Part shown: piece by piece, positions 19,560 to 29,106 of the stretch | Position numbering within the stretch: the first letter of the stretch is position 1 | Layout of the letters: each line of letters opens with the position of its first letter | Assembly: GCF_026191635.1 (NCBI RefSeq) | Contig: NZ_JAKRRW010000017.1 | Coordinates: 1-64,000 of the forward strand | Direction of reading: 5' to 3' | DNA length: 64,000 bases | Origin: Photobacterium obscurum | GTDB lineage: Bacteria > Pseudomonadota > Gammaproteobacteria > Enterobacterales > Vibrionaceae | Program-made: the position numbers and the translations under genes | The notes under the pieces: generated by a model | The model's input: the letters and a program-made list of their open reading frames with translations, nothing else | What the model was told of the DNA's origin: nothing | Databases searched by the model: none

Positions 19560-20197
19560 TTTAAATTCCTGTAAAACAAACAAATAAAGATACTGTATAG
19601 CCCTTTTCCTTTAGCATGAGAATAATATTGGTTATTATGCTAACGGACATCATTTGACAATATCCCTAGTTCCTAATTATCGTTCATTACCCTCCTATTC
19701 AATTTAAATACAATAGTAATAACCATGTTTAACTACTTACTACTAGACATATAAATAGACACAACGAAAGCCTGGTTTATATAACAGCTAGGCTTTAGTT
19801 ATATCTATAGCTAATTTTGAATATGCCATAAATACAAATAACAGAGAAACCTATAGTCGAGTATTAATTAATACTGAATATATAATTTTGGATTCGTCTT
19901 AGCACTATCGTCTTAGGGACGAATGTCAGTGGGATATAAAGTAGTACTGCATATTAAAAGAAGTCCATTTCAGCTTTATAAGGATTGTTACCTTCCTGTA
20001 ACAAGGCGATTAAATTTCCATCTAGAGTAAAAAATCTAACTAAAATCATTTAAATATGCAATAGGATGGGATGCAAATTAATTCGTATTACTTGACGGCC
20101 CCAAAAGTATCACCAAGCGATACTCTGCTTTTAATTTTTGAGATCATGAAACGAGCATCAATGAATCAATCTCTGTATAAATGACAAGCTAAAACGC
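19560..20197. other. AT-rich intergenic region, no gene seen
   Basis: About 640 bases separate the barrel gene from the terminator of the MFS-acyltransferase gene. I see no coding frame of note. It holds two small hairpins (ATTCGTC at 19892-19898 with GACGAAT at 19918-19924, and TTGTTAC at 19985-19991 with GTAACAA at 19998-20004). The promoter of the barrel-protease operon must lie at the left end of it. The length leaves room for a small RNA, for which I have no direct evidence. Confidence 0.5.
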
Positions 20198-20219
20198 AGC
20201 AGCGCCCAAGGGCGCTGCT
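20198..20219 (-). terminator. Rho-independent terminator of the MFS-acyltransferase gene
   Basis: AGCAGCGCCC pairs with GGGCGCTGCT around a two-base centre (real loop four or more), and the minus strand continues GCGTTTTAG. It is 22 bases beyond the gene's stop. Confidence 0.8.
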
Positions 20220-20241
20220 TCACTGCTTTGCTCTCTAACAC

Positions 20242-22107
20242 CTAATTCTCAATCAAGGCTCCAACTTTTTCCTGTAGTCGACTTGCAGAAACATCTTTGG
20301 GATCAACGGCCCTGTCTGCAATGATTTCTACCTTCGACCAGAAACGGGAAGGCAAGGTTGTGAATGCCCGCCCTTTCTTGTGACTGAAAAAAGATCCCCA
20401 AACACCTTTAAGCCCAAGCGGGATCACCGGCACCGGATTCCTGCTAATAATCTTTTCGATCCCTTTTTTGAATTCATTAAGCTCCCCGGTTCGGGTTAGC
20501 TTACCTTCAGGAAAAATACACACTAGCTCACCGGCCGCGAGTTCTTCACTGATCCGCTCAAAGGCCTGCGCGTATATTTTCGGCGACTTCCCTTGGGCAC
20601 AAATGGGTATAGTTTTCGCCCACCTAAACACATATTTGGCCAACGGCATATTGGCAATATTTTTGTCCATGACGAAGCGGACCGGGCGGCGACAGGAACC
20701 AGCAATCAGCAAGGCATCGACATAGCTGACATGGTTACACACCAGTACCGCTGCCCCCTGTTGCGGGATGTTATCCAGATCTTTATGACTTACCCTGTAC
20801 ATCGTATGGGTCAGCAGCCACACAACAAAACGCAGTAGAAATTCATGCACCTGAGAGAACACATAAATTGCAACCAATGCATTAGCTACCGAGAGGGTAA
20901 GAAAGAGCTGAAGAATTGTGAAATCAAAAACATTGAGTAGCAAAACAGCAGCCACTGCGCTGAGCACCATGAACAAAGCATTCATCACATTATTGGCCGC
21001 AATGATCTGGGCCCGGCATTTCTCATCACTACGTTTCTGGATCAAGGCGTTCAACGGCACCACAAACACACCGCCAAAAGCGCTGACCAACGCAAGATCA
21101 ACCAGCATTCGCAAATTACCGGCCTGTGCCAGGAATGCGCTCACTGTAATATTGGCTTCTACAACAACCTGCTGGCTCGCAAAAAACAGGTCAATGCCAA
21201 AGACACTGATCCCACATGCGCCGATAGGAATAATGCCCAGTTCAATTTGACCGCCGGATAGCTTCTCACAAATTAGCGAGCCCGTCGCGATACCGACAGA
21301 AAACACGGTCAGGAGCAATGTAACCAACTGCGGGTTACCACCAAGGTAATCGCGTGCAAAATTGGGAAGTTGAGTGAGATAGGTGGCTCCTACAAACCAA
21401 AACCAACTGATAGCCAAAATAGAGAGAAAAATAGTCCGGTCTTTCCGCGCATTGTTTACTGTTTTCGCCAGTTGCGTCAGCGGGTTCCAATTAACGATTA
21501 ACGCTGGGTCATTAGCTTTTGCCTGTGGAATAAACCGACTACTCAAGTAACCCAATATCGACAGTGCCAATACCGATATCGCCACTAGCATCGCCGAAGC
21601 GACGGTGCCAAATAATAAGCCAGCAACAACCGTACCACCAAGAATAGCGACAAACGTTCCCATCTCGACAACCGCATTTCCGCCAACCAAGTCTTTCTCA
21701 TCAAGGTGTTGGGGCATCAAAGCGAACTTTACCGGGCCGAATAATGCCGATTGCGCCCCCATCAGAAACAGAATCACCAGCAAACCCGGTACGAAGTTTA
21801 ACCATAGCGCGACAGCACCGGCAGACATAATCGCAATTTCAGCCAGCTTTATTTTTCGGATCAAAGCAGACTTTTCATACTTATCTGCCAGTTGGCCGCC
21901 TATCGGAGATAACAAGAAAAAAGGCAGGATGAACAGTCCAGCAGCCAGGTTAATCAGGGCGGTACTCGCTTCTTGACTATAAAGGCCAGAGAAAGAAATA
22001 AACAATAGCAGGACATTCTTAAAAAGATTGTCATTGAATGCACCAAACGCCTGAGTTAGAAAGAACGGCAAAAAGCGCCTTTGGCTGAGCAATGTAAACT
22101 GATTCAT
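20242..22107 (-). CDS. MFS transporter fused to a PlsC-type 1-acylglycerophosphate acyltransferase
   Basis: The 621-residue protein has a twelve-helix major-facilitator part (residues 1-415, with AFGAFNDNLFKN at the start, typical of LplT) and a cytoplasmic PlsC domain (about 430-621) with the catalytic motif NHVSYVD (His459, Asp464) and FPEGKLTR. In E. coli the lysophospholipid flippase LplT and the acyltransferase/acyl-ACP synthetase Aas are separate neighbouring genes that recycle lysophosphatidylethanolamine. Here the flippase and acyltransferase are one chain and the acyl-ACP synthetase part of Aas is missing, so the acyl donor must come from elsewhere. AGGAAAGG before the ATG supports the start. 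The role in lysophospholipid repair is inferred from domain content. Confidence 0.87.
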   Translation of the reverse strand: MNQFTLLSQRRFLPFFLTQAFGAFNDNLFKNVLLLFISFSGLYSQEASTALINLAAGLFILPFFLLSPIGGQLADKYEKSALIRKIKLAEIAIMSAGAVALWLNFVPGLLVILFLMGAQSALFGPVKFALMPQHLDEKDLVGGNAVVEMGTFVAILGGTVVAGLLFGTVASAMLVAISVLALSILGYLSSRFIPQAKANDPALIVNWNPLTQLAKTVNNARKDRTIFLSILAISWFWFVGATYLTQLPNFARDYLGGNPQLVTLLLTVFSVGIATGSLICEKLSGGQIELGIIPIGACGISVFGIDLFFASQQVVVEANITVSAFLAQAGNLRMLVDLALVSAFGGVFVVPLNALIQKRSDEKCRAQIIAANNVMNALFMVLSAVAAVLLLNVFDFTILQLFLTLSVANALVAIYVFSQVHEFLLRFVVWLLTHTMYRVSHKDLDNIPQQGAAVLVCNHVSYVDALLIAGSCRRPVRFVMDKNIANMPLAKYVFRWAKTIPICAQGKSPKIYAQAFERISEELAAGELVCIFPEGKLTRTGELNEFKKGIEKIISRNPVPVIPLGLKGVWGSFFSHKKGRAFTTLPSRFWSKVEIIADRAVDPKDVSASRLQEKVGALIEN

Positions 22108-22256
22108 AACCTTTCCTCGTGGTTATCTCGATTTGCGATGAATGTTACTTCGGTGTGTTTTTAATCTACACCACAATCGAACAGTGTACAATTACTTATC
22201 AGAGATAATTTTAACTTACGAGGCAGATCAACAATATTATGAAAGTTGAAAGATGG

Positions 22257-22292
22257 CTGAGTGAAAACAACCTTATTGTTGCCTTCACTCAG
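22257..22292. other. Stable hairpin after the TelA gene
   Basis: CTGAGTGAA (22257-22265) pairs with TTCACTCAG (22284-22292), with a smaller internal AACAA/TTGTT stem. A TTTTATT tract follows on the plus strand, although both flanking genes read minus. On the minus strand it lies 25 bases past the TelA-gene stop but is followed by CCATCTTTC, a poor U-tract. It may end or protect the five-gene operon transcript. Confidence 0.45.
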
Positions 22293-22316
22293 TTTTATTG
22301 ACGATCAGACGAGCAT

Positions 22317-23381
22317 CTAATCGAAGGTTTCTTGCAGGGCAAACTTCAAATCCTGCTCCGCCTGTTCTAGTGCCTTACCAGCTTGTTTACGCTTGATACG
22401 TCCTTCTTTGACGTGGTTAAGCGTATTTTTAAGGGTGTCGATCGTTAACTGGTTCACGGTCTGCAGTGACTCAATATCCAAAATACCACGTTGATAGTTT
22501 TCCGATATCTGCTCTTCCAGCGCTTTTAGTTTTTCGGCATTACGAACATACTGCTTGTTGGTGTAGTCTTTGACTGTTCGAGTTACTTTCAGCGCTTTTT
22601 CTTTCTCATAGTTCGAGATAGCAATCAGGAACTGACGCTTCCACAGAGGCAAAGTGCTATGAATGATATCTTGGATATCTTCCATCAGCATCTTATTACC
22701 CTCTTGGGAGAGGCGGATTTGAGGCGCGGTCTGAATGGCCGCCAATCGGGCCAGAGACAAATTATGAACACGTTTTTCAAGCCGTGACATCACCTGTAGT
22801 GCATCTCTATGGGCCTGGCTGTCCAGAGGATCAGAGCTCTCGTTAGCCTTGTCTTTTAGAGCGACCAACTCGACAGTTTTCAACGTCTCAAGCCGAATAT
22901 TGCCAGCATGGATATAAATATCTAACTGCTGTAACAGAGTTAGATTTTCCTCATAGAGGCCGTCCAGTTGCTGGATATCCTGAGCCAACTTTACTTCTTG
23001 AGCTTCCAGCCGGCCTGCCAGTTCATCTAGCTGGGCCTTGATAGTATCAAACCCTTTGACAAACTTACCGAAAGACTGGAACAACTCACCAATCAACGGT
23101 AGGCGCGAAAGAAAACTCGACTTATTAAGATCATCAAACTGAGAGCTACTCATGTTGGTGACCATAGCATGGAGAATATCTCCGGCCTCGCCGCTATCTC
23201 TTGCCCTGACATCTGCCAGTACCCGATCCGAGAAAGCAGTAATACTCTGCAGTGCCTCTTTACCAAAGACCAGCGTAGATACCGTGTCGAACGGATTGAA
23301 TTGCTCTGCCAGTGCTAGTGCCTGCTGGTGGTCGGCTTCATCTAGCCGCCCCCCAATTGCACTCGATAATTCTTGAGTCAT
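22317..23381 (-). CDS. TelA/KlaA-family toxic-anion-resistance protein
   Basis: The 354-residue, mostly helical soluble protein matches the TelA (toxic anion resistance) family: NPFDTVSTLVFGKEALQSITAFSDRVLADVRARDSG-like N-terminal helices, the LPLIGELFQSFGKFVKGF turn near 90-110, a coiled-coil stretch (110-200) and a conserved part around SQEGNKMLMEDIQDIIHSTLPLWKRQ. Family members occur on plasmids and chromosomes near tellurite-resistance (Ter) genes, but their biochemical action is not established. It is the last gene of the operon, eight bases after the PLD-like gene, and its association with that gene, the giant ATPase and a flotillin suggests a shared membrane-stress or DNA-processing job. 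Confidence 0.85.
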   Translation of the reverse strand: MTQELSSAIGGRLDEADHQQALALAEQFNPFDTVSTLVFGKEALQSITAFSDRVLADVRARDSGEAGDILHAMVTNMSSSQFDDLNKSSFLSRLPLIGELFQSFGKFVKGFDTIKAQLDELAGRLEAQEVKLAQDIQQLDGLYEENLTLLQQLDIYIHAGNIRLETLKTVELVALKDKANESSDPLDSQAHRDALQVMSRLEKRVHNLSLARLAAIQTAPQIRLSQEGNKMLMEDIQDIIHSTLPLWKRQFLIAISNYEKEKALKVTRTVKDYTNKQYVRNAEKLKALEEQISENYQRGILDIESLQTVNQLTIDTLKNTLNHVKEGRIKRKQAGKALEQAEQDLKFALQETFD

Positions 23382-23389
23382 AACTTTCC

Positions 23390-24091
23390 TTATTCACTGT
23401 AATTGGGGAAAGAGCGCCATAATTGCTCGAAATGGCGAGAAAATGCCTGAACATGGCGTTTATCATCGGTCAATGTTAAATCTTCCGAATTATATTGCGA
23501 TGCGCTCCGGGTCCAGTTAAAGCTGCCATTAATCAGTCGCTCATTATCAAAAAGCGCAAATTTGTGGTGCATGTGATAGCGAGTATCGTCCACTTTAACC
23601 TCAATTCCCTGGCGGGAAAGGTGTTCAATATCACTGCCAATATCATTAATCTTATCGTTATCGGTAATAATCCTGACCCTCACCCCACGTTTATATGTTG
23701 CAACAATCGCTTCGGTCAGATAATCGTCAGCGATCGTAAACACGCAAATATCGACGGATTTCACGGCTTGTCGAAGCTGATTCTTAATTCCGTTTAAACA
23801 ACTATTTCCCGGAGAAAACCAAGACTCTGCCACCGCTACGCAATCTCCGCCACGTGCTTTGTCGAGTTGCTTAATAACTTGCTCAAGCCACTTTAATGCC
23901 GACAAGCCATCTCCGCCTTCTCTCAATGTTTTTTGAACCAACTGAAAGCTCTGGTTGCGCAAGTATGCTAGTTCATCAGCCTTCAACTCCGCCGACGCTA
24001 ATAGTTCAGCCAACGAACGGCGCTCAGAATTATCCAGCTTACTGTCTTCAAAGCTTTGTAGGAGCAAATCCTGAACCTCAAACTTTGTCAT
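23390..24091 (-). CDS. Single-HKD phospholipase D-like protein (Nuc/PLD nuclease type)
   Basis: The 233-residue protein carries one HKD motif, HxKx4D with His175, Lys177 and Asp182, followed by the usual GSFNW. Only one motif is present, so it should work as a dimer, as do Nuc-type nucleases and mitochondrial PLD6/Zucchini. There is no signal peptide, so it acts in the cytoplasm. The N-terminal 85 residues are helical and unfamiliar. The ATG at 24091 has AAGGAG at spacing seven; this start overlaps the end of the ATPase gene by 14 bases, which suggests translational coupling. Nuclease versus phospholipase activity cannot be decided from sequence. Confidence 0.83.
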   Translation of the reverse strand: MTKFEVQDLLLQSFEDSKLDNSERRSLAELLASAELKADELAYLRNQSFQLVQKTLREGGDGLSALKWLEQVIKQLDKARGGDCVAVAESWFSPGNSCLNGIKNQLRQAVKSVDICVFTIADDYLTEAIVATYKRGVRVRIITDNDKINDIGSDIEHLSRQGIEVKVDDTRYHMHHKFALFDNERLINGSFNWTRSASQYNSEDLTLTDDKRHVQAFSRHFEQLWRSFPNYSE

Positions 24092-27000
24092 TGCCGCTCT
24101 CCTTACCCACATTCATATCAGAGCGACAAGTCAGAGTCCGGGCCACTTGGGTCAAGTTCTGATTCAACGCCACCATCTGCTGGACCATCTGACCGGCTCG
24201 ATCATTAGAATCCCCGACCTGCTGCTTGCGACAATAGCCATCTTTGATCAGCTGCCAACGTTGCTGCTGCTCATCTGTCATCTCCCCGCGTAACTCCGCC
24301 AGCTTCAGCAGGTTCTCTTCAGTTCCAGCGGTTAACGTCTGCGCCTCTCCCTGATAGTGATCCTGGAGCAATGTTTGCAGCTCATCGTCCGTCATCACGG
24401 CAGATATTTTCTCACCCAGCTTATTCATATTGCGGTACGAACCCTGCAACTTAAATGGCGGCTCGACACGGTACTCGTCAGCGGTTGCAGCCGAGGCAAT
24501 ATATTGCTGGTTAACCTTAAGTACGGTTCGCTGGACCTTCAGCAATTTCTCAAGTGTCGCAACAATTTCATTGGCTTCGGTCGCTGAATAAGGGTGCGCC
24601 AAATCACTCAGCGCCACCTTCTCGCCGTTAGCCATCGCTATCAGCTGATAAAGATCATTGAGATCCCGAGTAGCTAGCGGGGCAAGCACAGCATTTGAAG
24701 TAAGGGAGTTTTCGATAAACGACAGCTCAAAGGCCGATTTCTGATCTGAGAGCATATCGCCCAAATTATAAATATCGGCGCGGTTAGCCAGCATATCGGG
24801 GATTTTAAACACATCTCCAGACTCGGTATACGGGTTACCGGCCATGACAACTGCAAACTTCTTCCCGCGCATATCATAGGTTTTGGTTTCCCCTTTCCAG
24901 CTTCCTTCCACCCGTCGAGTACCATCACACAACGAGATAAACTTCTGCAGGAACTCTGGGTTGGTATGCTGAATATCATCGAGGTACAGCAAGACGTTAT
25001 TGCCCATTTCGAAGGCGAGGTTTATTTTCTCAACTTCCCGGGCAGCATTCTGATCAGGTGCATCCTTGGGATCGAGCGATGTTACCTCGTGGCCAATCGA
25101 CGGGCCATTGATCTTCATGAAAACCAGTCCCAGCTTGTGGGCCACATATTCAATCAGCGTTGTTTTACCATAGCCCGGTGGCGAGATAAGCAGCAACATA
25201 CCCATCAAATCGGTACGCTTATTATCTCCCAATGCCCCCATCTGCTTCGCAAGATTGTCACCGATGAGCGGCAGGTAGCTCTCGCTGATCAGTTTGTTAC
25301 GGACAAACGATGTCAGCGGACGAGGATTAAACTCATTCAGTCGAATAGTCCTCTTAGCAACTTCCAGCAATGCTGCTCTTTGTTTCAGGTAAGCATCGTA
25401 CTGAGGAATGGTATGAGAATCATGATGCTGACAGCGAAGCAAGAAGTCATCGAGGGTAATGACTAGCTCTCCGCCATTTACCCGCGGGTGCTCGCCCAAC
25501 AATCCAGTTACCGTTAGCTGCAGTGAAAAATCGACGGCATGAAGCTTAACCCGGTTGTTGTCACGGATAGTGGCCAATGCTGCCGCTTCGGTCACAAATG
25601 CCAGCCCTTGCTGCTGGTGTTTGGCGTAGGCGCTCAGCCACTGCAAGTGATCGGCAAATTTACTGGCATCGACCGTCTTCTCCGGCTGCCAGCCTAAGCT
25701 ACGGCGAAATGACAGATAGACATCGCACAGCTCGATCGCATCCCGGCTCACATCAGCCTGCAATCCGGATTGCCCCAGTAGCTGGATGGCGTAATCAGCG
25801 CTTTGCTCACGACTGCAGGGAACATTCTCGGGCATCTGGTCAGCCAGCGAAGCCTTAATTGCCTCGAAGGCCGTATCTGAAGAAAGGTGCTGCTTCATCA
25901 ACATGGCATTGGTTGCCTGCTTGCGCCATTGCTCTGCCTGATCATCCGGCGTGGTAACCAGCCACAACAGAGCATTTGCCCGCGATGCCTGGTCAAAGCG
26001 CAGCAATCCGGCCTGCTGATAGCATGGCAGCAATGCTGACAGTACCTTCTCAGCATCGTGGTCATGGACCCCTTTGACGTAGCCCTCGCGGTAACGGGGA
26101 GCTGCATAGGACTGAATCAACTTTAACAGCACACCGCCTTTGCTCGCCTGCAGCAAGTCATCTATCGCCAGGCCATCTTTGCGTTGCTGGGCCGCTCTTA
26201 GCAGGCTGTAGGCAAGATACTCGGCGCGATAGACTGTCTCAGTCTCCGAGGAGACATCCAACTTGGCAAAAGACTGTAGTTCAAGGAACGCCTGATCGGT
26301 CACTGGCTCATAGTATTCCGTGCCCGAAATATGCAGGCTGAGCGCCTCACTATGCTCAACTAGGCTAAGATCCAGCGCCTGCTGATTCACACTGAACCTA
26401 TGCTTGCCGAGGCGAAGCACCTTGCCACCCTGTTCAAAAATATCTTTGTTGTCGCGCAACGCACGCAACGCCTGATCCTGGGCTGCTTTGATCCGGCTAT
26501 CAATCGCATCGGCTTTAACACTATCCCCCAAGTCACAAATAGACTGAGAGAGCTGGTGCAGTTTCTGCACCATATTGTCGGTAGCAAAAAAGCTGTTCAG
26601 CGCCGCGACATCCTCAAACCGAGCCACCCGCTTTTCGATACTCTTGAAGGTAACATCAGCCGCCTGATTCAGGTTTTGGATTCGTCTCTGCTGGGCGGTA
26701 ACCAGTTGCTGTTTGTGCCCTTCCAGCGTCGACTGGATTTCATCGCGCTTGGCATAGATCTCGGTCAGAAACTCATCAAAATCGGCAAAGCGCGATTCTA
26801 GTTTTTCCAGCTGACCAATCAGCTTTGCCAGTTGGTCATCACACTGCTCCGGAGTCTGTGCCTGCTCCATCGCACTATTGACAGCCTGAGCCAGTAACTT
26901 GAACTGGGAGCTAAACTCCGCCTTGGCCTCATCACCGCGCAATGCCTGCTGCTTCTGTCTCAAGCGAGCCGAAATAGCATTAAGCTTGGCCGTCACTTCT

Positions 27001-29000
27001 GTGGTCAGATCGAGGATCCGGGTTGCCTGGGTCGGGTCATCGGTTTCGATCTCTGCCACTTCTTCTGTTACCAGCGCCAATTGTGCCCGAACTTTATCGG
27101 CGCGCTGCTGCAACGTTGCCAACTCAGCGGTTTTCTCAATCGTTAACAGCTGATCTTCAATCGAAGCAATATCCTGCTTATAGGGACGGTAGGCTTTTTC
27201 TTCCTGCAACAGGCCAAGAAGGATTTCATTCAAGCTTTGCCGTTGATGATCGAGTTGCTCCTGCATCGCCACAACGGAATGCTCTGGCATATACCGGTGC
27301 TGGCGTAAGGCCATCACATTACCGACTTCAGATTTAATCTGAGCCAGTAATGTCAACAAGGTATTCGCTTCATCACGGGGGGCCAATTTCAGCATACCGA
27401 CCAAGTCGCTGACTGCTGTCTGCTGCTGCTCTAGTGCTTTCTCGGCATGAAGCTGTAGTTGGCGCACTTTAGCAAACTCATCAATGATGCGATCGGCCGT
27501 CGCCATCAACTGATTAACGGCCTCGCCAAGTCCAATAGCAGCCGTATGCTTCAGCCAGTGATAGTGATCCAGCGTTGTCTGACATGTTTTGAGCAGCGAT
27601 TCATAGGCCGCCTGACTGACGTCATCAGCCTGTGCCAGCTGACAAATTGACAAGAGCGAAGAAAGGGCTCGTACCAGCTCGGCATTCCCCAGGTTAACCA
27701 GAAACGGATCCGCTCCGGGCCGGTTTTTCTGGGCATAATGCTCAACATCGGTAAAAGGTGTTTGCCAGATGCGAAGCGGGTGAATAGTCGACGCCTCGGC
27801 ATTTTCCGAGACCTTGAACATCAACATCCTGCCATCGGGATAGACGCTATATCCATGGCTATGCATTGGTGACGAGAAGGCTTTTTCAATCAGGTTGTAA
27901 GTATAGAGAACGTACGAACCGCGCTCGACGTCAAAAAAGAAATAGAGAAGATCTTCACCATTGGGCGAGCTGACATGCTTGAAGAAGCGCAGCCCCTGCC
28001 AGTACTCGTCAAACTGCTTGGTTTCACCGTTGGTCAGTACATAGCCATGCGAGTACAGGATACCGTGATCTTCCGGCAGCGCCTTGGCGCTGATGCCAAT
28101 CGCATCGGCCCTGACGACCTGCTGGTTAAGGGGATTATAGATAAAATAGCGGTAATCTTTTTCCCGGTTGGGCAGTACCTTCAGAACAATGAGTTCGCCC
28201 ACCTCGGCATAGGCAATCTCAGCGTCAGCGATGGTCTGGTAGGCATCGTCCACAGGTTCGGCATAAATGCCCTGCCCTTGAGCGGTGTTATTTTCGACCT
28301 TGATTGTCAGATCGCCCCCCACACACTCGACAAACAAACGGTCTTTCACCGATACATGCGGGTGCTCACCGCTTATATGATTATCACGAGTCGTATCGGT
28401 CCACTCAAAATCATGCTGCAACGCGGCAGTTAGTGCCTGTTGTCCATTGGCATCAAGGTATCGCACCCCATCATGGCGGATCTCAAACCTGAAGACTTTT
28501 CGATCCTCCGCCCGCATACCGATTTGAAATGCCAGATACAGCATATTTTCATGGCGGGAAATTTGCGACAGGCGAGCATCTTTATAGTAGGTAAAGAGCT
28601 CGGTAAACTCATGGTTAAACTGGGGATCGCTTAAAAATGAGTTGTCTAGCCCTAATGGCTCTATCCGATATGTATCATCATTTTCAGACAGGTTATACAG
28701 GCCAAAAACATCACTCAGCGCCGGTGCGGTTTTTAATCCCATATACACTTGATAGCCAAACAAAAGCTGGCCATTCACCTGCGCCATATCCACCGGAATA
28801 CTGCGCGTATCGGTCTGAACATTGGCTTTGCCGGTCAGCGCAAATTCACTGCCGCCAAACGTTTCCTGCCGTTTCGTGTTAAACGCCTGAGCCAGGTCTT
28901 TTAGGCTTTCGCCTTGCTGCGAAAGCCGGGACTTGAGAACCTCATAAGCCCCAGCCTCACTAACCGCTTTGTCAATCGCGTTATCAGTTGGTTCTGTCAC
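24078..29000 (-). CDS. Giant DNA-repair-ATPase-like AAA+ protein (DUF3686 type)
   Basis: The 1640-residue protein has three parts. Residues 1-500 are beta-rich and contain repeated short motifs such as YRYFIYNPL and YSHGYVLTNG. Residues 500-860 are long coiled coils rich in Ala, Gln and Glu. A C-terminal AAA+ module has Walker A PPGYGKTT (Lys1279) and Walker B LLYLDD followed by IQHTNPEFLQKFISL and a sensor-1-like VVMAGNPY, as in MoxR-type ATPases. Homologues are annotated as DNA repair ATPases without firm experimental basis that I know of. The GTG at 29000 is chosen over the upstream TTG because AAGGA then sits nine bases away. It is in the middle of the operon between the flotillin and the PLD gene, so it may be the motor of the system. 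Confidence 0.82.
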   Translation of the reverse strand: MTEPTDNAIDKAVSEAGAYEVLKSRLSQQGESLKDLAQAFNTKRQETFGGSEFALTGKANVQTDTRSIPVDMAQVNGQLLFGYQVYMGLKTAPALSDVFGLYNLSENDDTYRIEPLGLDNSFLSDPQFNHEFTELFTYYKDARLSQISRHENMLYLAFQIGMRAEDRKVFRFEIRHDGVRYLDANGQQALTAALQHDFEWTDTTRDNHISGEHPHVSVKDRLFVECVGGDLTIKVENNTAQGQGIYAEPVDDAYQTIADAEIAYAEVGELIVLKVLPNREKDYRYFIYNPLNQQVVRADAIGISAKALPEDHGILYSHGYVLTNGETKQFDEYWQGLRFFKHVSSPNGEDLLYFFFDVERGSYVLYTYNLIEKAFSSPMHSHGYSVYPDGRMLMFKVSENAEASTIHPLRIWQTPFTDVEHYAQKNRPGADPFLVNLGNAELVRALSSLLSICQLAQADDVSQAAYESLLKTCQTTLDHYHWLKHTAAIGLGEAVNQLMATADRIIDEFAKVRQLQLHAEKALEQQQTAVSDLVGMLKLAPRDEANTLLTLLAQIKSEVGNVMALRQHRYMPEHSVVAMQEQLDHQRQSLNEILLGLLQEEKAYRPYKQDIASIEDQLLTIEKTAELATLQQRADKVRAQLALVTEEVAEIETDDPTQATRILDLTTEVTAKLNAISARLRQKQQALRGDEAKAEFSSQFKLLAQAVNSAMEQAQTPEQCDDQLAKLIGQLEKLESRFADFDEFLTEIYAKRDEIQSTLEGHKQQLVTAQQRRIQNLNQAADVTFKSIEKRVARFEDVAALNSFFATDNMVQKLHQLSQSICDLGDSVKADAIDSRIKAAQDQALRALRDNKDIFEQGGKVLRLGKHRFSVNQQALDLSLVEHSEALSLHISGTEYYEPVTDQAFLELQSFAKLDVSSETETVYRAEYLAYSLLRAAQQRKDGLAIDDLLQASKGGVLLKLIQSYAAPRYREGYVKGVHDHDAEKVLSALLPCYQQAGLLRFDQASRANALLWLVTTPDDQAEQWRKQATNAMLMKQHLSSDTAFEAIKASLADQMPENVPCSREQSADYAIQLLGQSGLQADVSRDAIELCDVYLSFRRSLGWQPEKTVDASKFADHLQWLSAYAKHQQQGLAFVTEAAALATIRDNNRVKLHAVDFSLQLTVTGLLGEHPRVNGGELVITLDDFLLRCQHHDSHTIPQYDAYLKQRAALLEVAKRTIRLNEFNPRPLTSFVRNKLISESYLPLIGDNLAKQMGALGDNKRTDLMGMLLLISPPGYGKTTLIEYVAHKLGLVFMKINGPSIGHEVTSLDPKDAPDQNAAREVEKINLAFEMGNNVLLYLDDIQHTNPEFLQKFISLCDGTRRVEGSWKGETKTYDMRGKKFAVVMAGNPYTESGDVFKIPDMLANRADIYNLGDMLSDQKSAFELSFIENSLTSNAVLAPLATRDLNDLYQLIAMANGEKVALSDLAHPYSATEANEIVATLEKLLKVQRTVLKVNQQYIASAATADEYRVEPPFKLQGSYRNMNKLGEKISAVMTDDELQTLLQDHYQGEAQTLTAGTEENLLKLAELRGEMTDEQQQRWQLIKDGYCRKQQVGDSNDRAGQMVQQMVALNQNLTQVARTLTCRSDMNVGKESGNDKV

Positions 29001-29067
29001 TTTACCCAATCCTTGAAAGCTGGTTCTTGAAAGCTACTCATTAAGAGCAGGCTGTGTCTTTGAATAC

Positions 29068-29091
29068 CCCCTCACATCTCAACGTGAGGGG
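29068..29091. other. Intercistronic hairpin between flotillin and ATPase genes
   Basis: CCCCTCAC (29068-29075) pairs with GTGAGGGG (29084-29091) over an eight-base loop. There is no T tract on the minus strand, so it is more likely an RNA-processing or attenuation element that sets the ratio of flotillin to ATPase than a full terminator. Confidence 0.45.
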
Positions 29092-29106
29092 AATATTGTC
29101 GATCGA

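Noticed and set aside
22257..22292. Hairpin as a plus-strand rho-independent terminator
   Set aside because: The U-tract is on the plus strand but no plus-strand gene lies upstream; it is listed as a hairpin of unsure role.
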